Assembly: GCA_020091685.1 (NCBI GenBank)
Contig: CM034601.1
Location: forward strand, 14,280,972-14,344,971
Reading direction: 5' to 3'
Length of the DNA: 64,000 nt
DNA from: Lutjanus erythropterus
Taxonomy: Eukaryota; Chordata; Actinopteri; Lutjaniformes; Lutjanidae
The position numbers were made by a program, and so were the translations under genes. The notes under the pieces are model-generated. The model worked only from the letters and a program-made list of their open reading frames with translations. It searched no databases and had not been told where the DNA came from. Positions 58,597 to 64,000 of the stretch are shown here, piece by piece. The stretch's first letter is position 1, and each line of letters opens with the position of its first letter.

Positions 58597-59929
58597 CAGT
58601 GCCTTGCAAAAGTATTCACCCCCACCCCTTGGCATTTTTCGTGTTTTGTTGCCTCACAACCTGGAATTAAAATGGGTTGTCTGAGGGTTTGCATCATTTA
58701 ATTTACAGAACATGCCTTCAACTTTGAAGATGTGATTTATTTTTTTATTGAGAAGCAAACAACAAATAGGACAAAATAACAGAAAACTTCAACATGCATA
58801 ACTGTTCACCTGCTAAAGTCAGTACTTCGTAGAGCCAACTTTTGCGGCAATTATAGCTGCAAGTGGCTTTGGAGAAGTCTCTATGAGCTTGCCACATCTA
58901 GCCACATGGATTTTTGCCCATTCCTCAAGGCAAAACTGCTCCAGCTCCTTCAAGTTGGATGGGCTCCGCTGGTGAACAGCAATCTTCAAGTCTGACCACA
59001 GATTTTCAATTGGATTAAGGTCTGGGCTTTGACTAGGCCATTCCAACACATTTAAATGTTTCCCCTTAAATCACTCGAGTGTTGCTTTAGCAGCATGCTT
59101 AGGGTCATTGTCCTGCTGGAAGGTGAACCTCCGTCCCAGTCTCAAATCACTGACAGACTGAAATGGGCTTTGCTCAAGAATTTCCCTGTATTTAGCACTA
59201 TCCATCTCACCCTCAATTCTGACCAGTCTCCCGGCTCCTGCTGCCGAAAGACATCCCCAATGCTGGGATGGTATTCTTGTGGTGATAAGATGTGTTGGGT
59301 TTGCGCCAGACATAGCGTTTTCCTTGGTGGCCAGAAAGTTAAATTTAAGTCTCATCTGACCAGAGCACCTTCCTCCATACATTTGGGGAGACTCCCACAT
59401 GCCGTTTGGCAAACTCAAAACGTTCTTTCTTATTTCTATCTTTGAGTAATGGCTTTTTTCTGGCCACTCTTCCATAAAGCCCAGCTCTGTGGAGTGTACG
59501 GCTTATTGTGGTCCTATGGGCAGACACTCCATTCTCTGCTGTGGAACTCTGCAGCTCCTTTGGGGTTTACCTTTGGTATCTGTGTTGCATCTCTGGTTAA
59601 TGCCATCCTTTCCCGGTCCATGAGTTTTGGTGGCCGGCCCTCTCTTGGCAGGTTTGTTGTGGTACCATATTCTTCCCATTTGATGATGATGGATTTGATG
59701 TTGGATGGATTATGTGACTTCTGAAGGTAATTGGTTGAACCAAAACTGTTTACGGGCTTCAAGGGGGGTGAGTACCTATGCACACGCCAATTTTCAGTTT
59801 TTTCTCATTTCACTTCACCAATTTATACTATTTTGTGCAAAATTCAGATTAAAAAACACTTAATTTACAGTTTGTAATGTAACAAAATATGTAAAAGACA
59901 AAGGAGGTGAATACTTTTGCAAGGCACTG
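58597..59929 (-). mobile_element. Tc1-type DNA transposon, 1,333 bp, inactive
   Basis: Both termini read cagtgccttgcaaaagtatt followed by cacc, in inverted orientation (58597 on the left, 59929 on the right). Weaker pairing extends about 70 bases inward. The left flank is TA (58595-58596) as expected of Tc1 target sites, while the right flank is TT, so one copy of the duplication has mutated. A broken transposase gene lies inside on the minus strand. Ends of this exact type are widespread in fish and amphibians. Confidence 0.95.
58819..59783 (-). pseudogene. Tc1 transposase pseudogene (DD34E)
   Basis: Fragments in order on the minus strand: a helix-turn-helix C-terminal part with IKSIIIKWEEYG and a GRPPK linker (59783-59550), frame change near 59545, then [19 protein letters not shown] and LWSDET with the first catalytic Asp at 59354-59356. 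Two in-frame TAA codons follow, and the frame changes again near 59265. QQDNDPKH holds the second Asp (59110-59112), a TGA lies at 59068-59070, and SPDLNPIENLW holds the Glu (59005-59007). There are 34 residues between the second Asp and Glu, the Tc1 spacing. The N-terminal helix-turn-helix is largely missing. The enzyme cut and joined DNA at TA sites; this copy cannot be made. Confidence 0.92.
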
Positions 59930-61350
59930 TTGCTGCTGCTGCATGCTATCCCTCTGGGCAGGCACAGGTGAAATAAAAGGCAGTCAGTTTTAATTACTAA
60001 TAGAAAAGTTTCATTTTCAGTTGGTCAATATTAGAGACCAACGGTTCAAAAATCGAAATCACGGCATTGAAATTCAGACTGCTCCTCAACAATTGGGGCT
60101 TTGACTCACATTACATTTTCCAGACACACACATCCTCTCATTAAGGTTGCGAATATTGATTCTAGCCTTTCTTCATTAGCATTAAAGTTTCAATGTGATA
60201 GTTTCTTTTTTTTCTCTTTAGTTTTATGAAATGTGCTGTTTGCAGAACTCTGGTTCTAATACATATAAAGGAGAGAGGTCATATAAAAGCAGGGTGGTGT
60301 TTCATCAACGGTGTCTCTCATAAAAATCTGTTTGTATACCCTACTACTAGTTTGAAATAGAAAATATGTTTTGAAAGAAATGTAATTTGTCTGTATAAAG
60401 TCACAAAATGCTCATACTGAACATGTCTACAAAAGTCAATGACAGCTTATTCAAATGTACTTTCTCTATATGATTTGCTTGTGGCAACTTAAGCATAATA
60501 AAGCTTTTTATGGTTATGTTTAGGCACTCAAAGCACAGTTTGAACTGGGCATGCTTGGACAATTATCACAAAATTTTGCAATAAATTCCATAAACCAATC
60601 AAACTAAAAATATGTTGGTTGCTGAGAGGGTGCAACAAAACGTTTCTGCTCCCACTGCTGCAGCCTGACTTTAACCACATGCATGATGCAGGATGTAAAT
60701 TCTGATCTCTGGTGTGAAAGTTCTGCTGTTTGCAAGCCAACCTTCCACCCTGACCACCTCCCTAACATTACCAGTGAAATCCAAGTTTCCAAAACAAGTT
60801 TGGCCAAACAGTTTATTAATTGTATAAATGCCACTGACATTGACAGACAGGGTTGGCTTCACTGATGAGATAAAGTGAGAATATGCAGTTTGTAAATGTG
60901 TAACCCTACTATGTAATTGCTATTTAATCCCTGCCCTTTGTGTTCACCCATAGTGGTAACAAATCAAAAGAGCCTCTCATCCTTTACATCTTGAAATCAC
61001 GTTTCCCTGCAGCAGCTTCTGAAGTTTGTCCTTCATCTGATACTGTCAGAAAATAATCAGCACACATGCTACATAATCACATCTGTAATCTTTCAAATAT
61101 TGACTTTTTAGACCGTTTGCAGGGAACGAACAGATTTGACACGAGTGAAAACACATGTTCATGCTACATTTATAGATAATTTTTGTAATTTGTTTACAAC
61201 ATGCATAAATGCTCTTCAGTATAGATTTATGCAAATGGATTTTCTTTCAAGGATTATGGTGTATATAGTTGCCTCTTGAACACTTTTTGAAAAACACAGT
61301 CTTTCTAGGTCACAGATTGCTTCTTATTGTAATTTTCTCAACTGGTTGCC
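59930..61350. other. No recognised gene
   Basis: A (TGC)n stretch follows the transposon. Overlapping frames at 60528-60865 on both strands show no family features. Nothing else was recognised. Confidence 0.45.
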
Positions 61351-61500
61351 TAGGGCTGGGTGATATGGACAAACTTAACTATAATATTTTTGCCTTGATA
61401 TTGATATTTATCAATTATTGGTGCTTTTACAAAATATTGACTTAATGCAATTTTTAATAAATAATCATCAGTAATGGAGATATACAGTATTAACTAAGGG
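61351..61500 (+). mobile_element. hAT-like element left end
   Basis: tagggctgggtgatatggac, then actataatatttttgccttg and attgatatttatc, is the common fish TAGGGCTGGGCGATATGG terminus. The opposite end was not located and the interior is AT-rich. Confidence 0.55.
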
Positions 61501-61859
61501 GTTAAAAGAAAGTAATAGAAAGGGGGGGCGTTACATACACACTTATTTCACTGACAATATAATTTATATGTATTCACATTATAAATAAAATATATTATCA
61601 TAACAATACATTTCAACTTGTCATATAATACCCACTGTTATTGTGAAAATGGTGTAGTTGAAAACACTGATGTGCCACTAAAGTAAAGCAAACTGACTAC
61701 TTAAGTGAAAAAGCCTCACCAAAAATCAATTGCTTAAAAAAAGAAAAACCAGGAAATAGAAACGAGCCAGAAAATGAAAGGAGCAGAGAGACCAAATGGC
61801 CAAAACATCTAAGGATACAGTTTAAGCTAGCATAACCTTTAAGTGACATTAGACATTCA
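61501..61859. other. No recognised gene
   Basis: AT-rich and unassigned. It may contain the rest of the hAT-like element or decayed 5' LINE sequence. Confidence 0.4.
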
Positions 61860-62688
61860 CATAACTAGATTTTATAAAACAAAACGAAACAAAATAAAAA
61901 ATGATATTGCTGCTGGTTACTGTACTGGATTTAACAGACGACATCACATCACCCCAATCCTGGCGTCCCTCCATTGGCTTCCCGTACGTTTTAGAATTGA
62001 TTTTGAGATTTTACTGATCACTTTTAAAGCCCGCCTCGGTCTGGCTACATAGCTGAAATGTTAACTCCCTACGAGCCAGTATGCAGCCTTAGATCCTCGG
62101 GCGGGGGTGTCCTAGGTGTTCCAAAGTCGAGGCTTAAATCTAAAGGTGGCCGTTCTTTCTCCATCACGGCCCCTCGACTTTGGAACGACCTGCCCAAGGA
62201 GATAAGGCTTGCAGATTCAGTGACCACCAGAAATCACCTCTTAAAACCCATTTTTATAGACTTGCTTTTATGTGATGTCGTTGTGGTGTTTTCTTTTTCT
62301 GTATTTAATTTTAATCTTTTATCTGCACTTATTTATACTGACATTACATGGTGTTGTCTTATTCCATTCCTTTATTATTTGTATTGACTTGACAACATCA
62401 TGTTATGTCTCTGTAATCTCTGCCCTCTTCATTTTAACTTATTCTTAGCGTCATGTTTTTCTACTTTTACTGTTCTTATTTCTTTTGCTGTGTTTTATTG
62501 TTTTTCTATGTTTTAGTGTCTTTGCTTGTGTCTTGTTTAACTTCAGTCTTAGTTTACTTCTGTTTGGTCCTCTGTTGTTATTTTGCTTCCTTGGTATCCT
62601 GCTCTTGTGCTCTTTTACTTTGTCTGTCAAAGCACTTTGTAAACTCTGTTTTTAAAGGTGCTGTATAAATAAAGTTTTTATTGTTGCT
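61860..62688 (+). pseudogene. LINE 3' end with reverse-transcriptase C-terminus, decayed
   Basis: Frame one reads RRHHITPILASLHWLPV and RIDFEILLITFKA up to a TAG at 62050. A frameshift then leads to MLTPYEPVCSLRSSGGG, VPKSRLKSKGGRSFSI, APRLWNDLPKEIRLADSVT and FIDLLL (62058-62270). This order is typical of L2-like fish LINEs. A 3' untranslated region follows, ending aaaggtgctgtataaataaa (62655-62674) and a short ttattgttg tail. The element is 5'-truncated and dead. The 71-codon frame at 62453-62668 is in its 3' untranslated region. Confidence 0.8.
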
Positions 62689-64000
62689 CCTGGCTCATGC
62701 TGGAGTGGCTGTGGGTGAGGGACACGCTTTGGAAAATTTTGTTCACCTGTCCATAATTCCTGATGGCTCGCCTGCTTTGCAACTCAATTATAATGCCACT
62801 CTGCTTCATTCTTTGTGAATCATAATTACTGCAGCAGCCAGAGGGCTTTGTCACCTGAACATAAACATATGTTGTTTTTGGGCACTTGCTGAAACAACTG
62901 GTGCTCCCATTTTACTTGGGACAGTTTCCATTTTCTACTTGGCTCTATCATGAAAATCCTGAGTGTACTCACACACCCAGAAAAGAAGCCATTTATACTG
63001 TATGTGAAAAAACACAATTCATTGCATGTGGACACAGAAACATAACATGTATTTTACACATCTGTGCATACAAACACATACTGCAATTTAACTGGAGTGT
63101 GTTTGTCTTCATATATGTGGATATACATGCAGTAATAACATGTTGATTGCTTTGGGTCTCCCTGCCTCATACAGATGCATCTGTATATGTGAGAATGAGA
63201 TAGAGAAAGACATTTCAGTCTTGCTAGGGGGAGGGGGAACTATCCCAGAATATCAACAGTCACCCGTTCTCCTCTTCCGTCAGCCCCCATCTCCTCTTCT
63301 ACCCTCCTAACAATGCCACGCCCGCTGGGGAATAGAATAATAAATACAATCACTGCAGCAGCCTCAAAATCCTGTTTGAGGGGGATGATTTTCTTCATGG
63401 TTCAGTGGAAAGATGTCTTGAGAGTCGCTAAAAAAGGGAAGTGTGAAGTCTTCCAAGTCAGTGTTAATGTGGGCACTTGGGTCTGAGAGCCAATGGCACT
63501 ACGTAGAGTGGGCTCCCCGGAGAGTGTGGCATTGACAGAAGTACCCAGAGCTCTGTGAAGAAGCACAGAGACTCTGGCATCAGAGCAATGTATAAGACAA
63601 GATTGAGTGTCGTCGGCCAAAGGGGATAAAAAAAGGATAGTTTACAGCAGTGCGCTGGGTTCTAACGTGTCTTTTTGGGGCGCCACGATAAGTACAAATT
63701 TAGGAGACATAATTACCATGTTATTGAAGCTGTAATTAGCTGTGTAAACATGCTTAATCTTCTGGACACACTAACACTACAGCCATTACAGATCTTTTGG
63801 GCCAGAAGCTTGTTTTTACAGGATCAATATCGAGTACAAACATGATGTGTTGGCACACGGCACGCTTAGTTTCTCTCCAGTTTCTGAGAAGTGGTTTTTA
63901 AAAGTTGGACATAAAAAGTTTTTCCACATTGGTGAAAGCTCAGCATACTGGAAAAAAATTGACCCAAGTTACGGTTAAGACTGTAATGCAAAAAAAAGCT
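62689..64000. other. Unique-looking AT-rich DNA, possibly regulatory
   Basis: No gene was recognised. 62730-62860 has cctgctttgcaactcaatta and gaatcataattactgcagca. 63702-63765 has agacataattaccatg, gctgtaattagctg and tgtaaacatgcttaat, combining homeodomain cores with a forkhead site TGTAAACA. The window ends in unassigned sequence. Confidence 0.35.

Noticed and set aside
59056-59724. Plus-strand frames of 129 and 91 codons across the Tc1 element
   Set aside because: They are antisense shadows of the transposase pseudogene.
62453-62668. 71-codon hydrophobic frame
   Set aside because: It lies in the T-rich 3' untranslated region of a LINE.

Overview
The window looks like teleost fish nuclear DNA, most likely from a percomorph. 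It is AT-rich, has many short simple repeats, and carries repeat families typical of fish: a Tc1 transposon of the CAGTGCCTTGCAAAAGTATT type, 5'-truncated LINEs whose 3' ends read TATAAATAAA, TTAA-flanked inverted-repeat elements, hAT-type ends reading TAGGGCTG, and a tRNA-headed SINE. The species cannot be fixed from the sequence. No bacterial features were seen: no operons, ribosome-binding sites or CRISPR.

No intact protein-coding gene can be supported. Nearly all open frames are under about 130 codons and appear on both strands and in overlapping frames, as expected by chance. The only frames with recognisable protein families belong to dead mobile elements: a Tc1 transposase at 58.8-59.8 kb (minus), and LINE reverse-transcriptase C-termini at 27.3-28.2 kb (plus), 43.05-43.56 kb (minus) and 61.86-62.68 kb (plus), with a weaker LINE tail at 26.0-26.3 kb. 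Three short exon-like segments (7226-7277, 44644-44760, 49076-49197) have plausible splice sites or start context, but none is recognised. The window is best read as an intergenic region or a large intron.

Layout. 0-6 kb: mostly unrecognised, with a pyrimidine tract at 1.9-2.6 kb and a possible regulatory block with an octamer and a double hairpin near 4.7 kb. 6-14 kb: TTAA-flanked elements at 6.0, 10.7 and 12.6 kb, the last carrying an RTE-like fragment, and a CpG-rich exon-like patch at 7.0-7.3 kb. 14-22 kb: mostly unrecognised, with a low-stop block at 17.0-18.5 kb and a repeat holding palindromic nuclear-receptor motifs at 19.1-19.3 kb. 22-36 kb: another TTAA element containing a nested hAT-like element, LINE remnants, hAT-like remnants, a degenerate tandem repeat at 34.7-35.2 kb, and a TIR element at 35.3-36.1 kb with a second element nested in it. 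36-49 kb: a SINE, a fourth copy of the long-arm TTAA family, a minus-strand LINE end, and a second copy of the degenerate tandem family. 49-54 kb: three copies of a foldback element, one holding a 20-bp minisatellite of about 25 units, and a CCAAT-rich promoter-like block. 54-60 kb: a TTAA element nested in another repeat at a clean target-site duplication, then the Tc1 element. 60-64 kb: a hAT end, a LINE end and AT-rich unique sequence with homeodomain and forkhead motifs.

The genes do not form a pathway. The main story is layered insertion and decay of mobile elements, with a few places where repeats may have donated regulatory motifs or seeded a minisatellite. No new biological system is evident.
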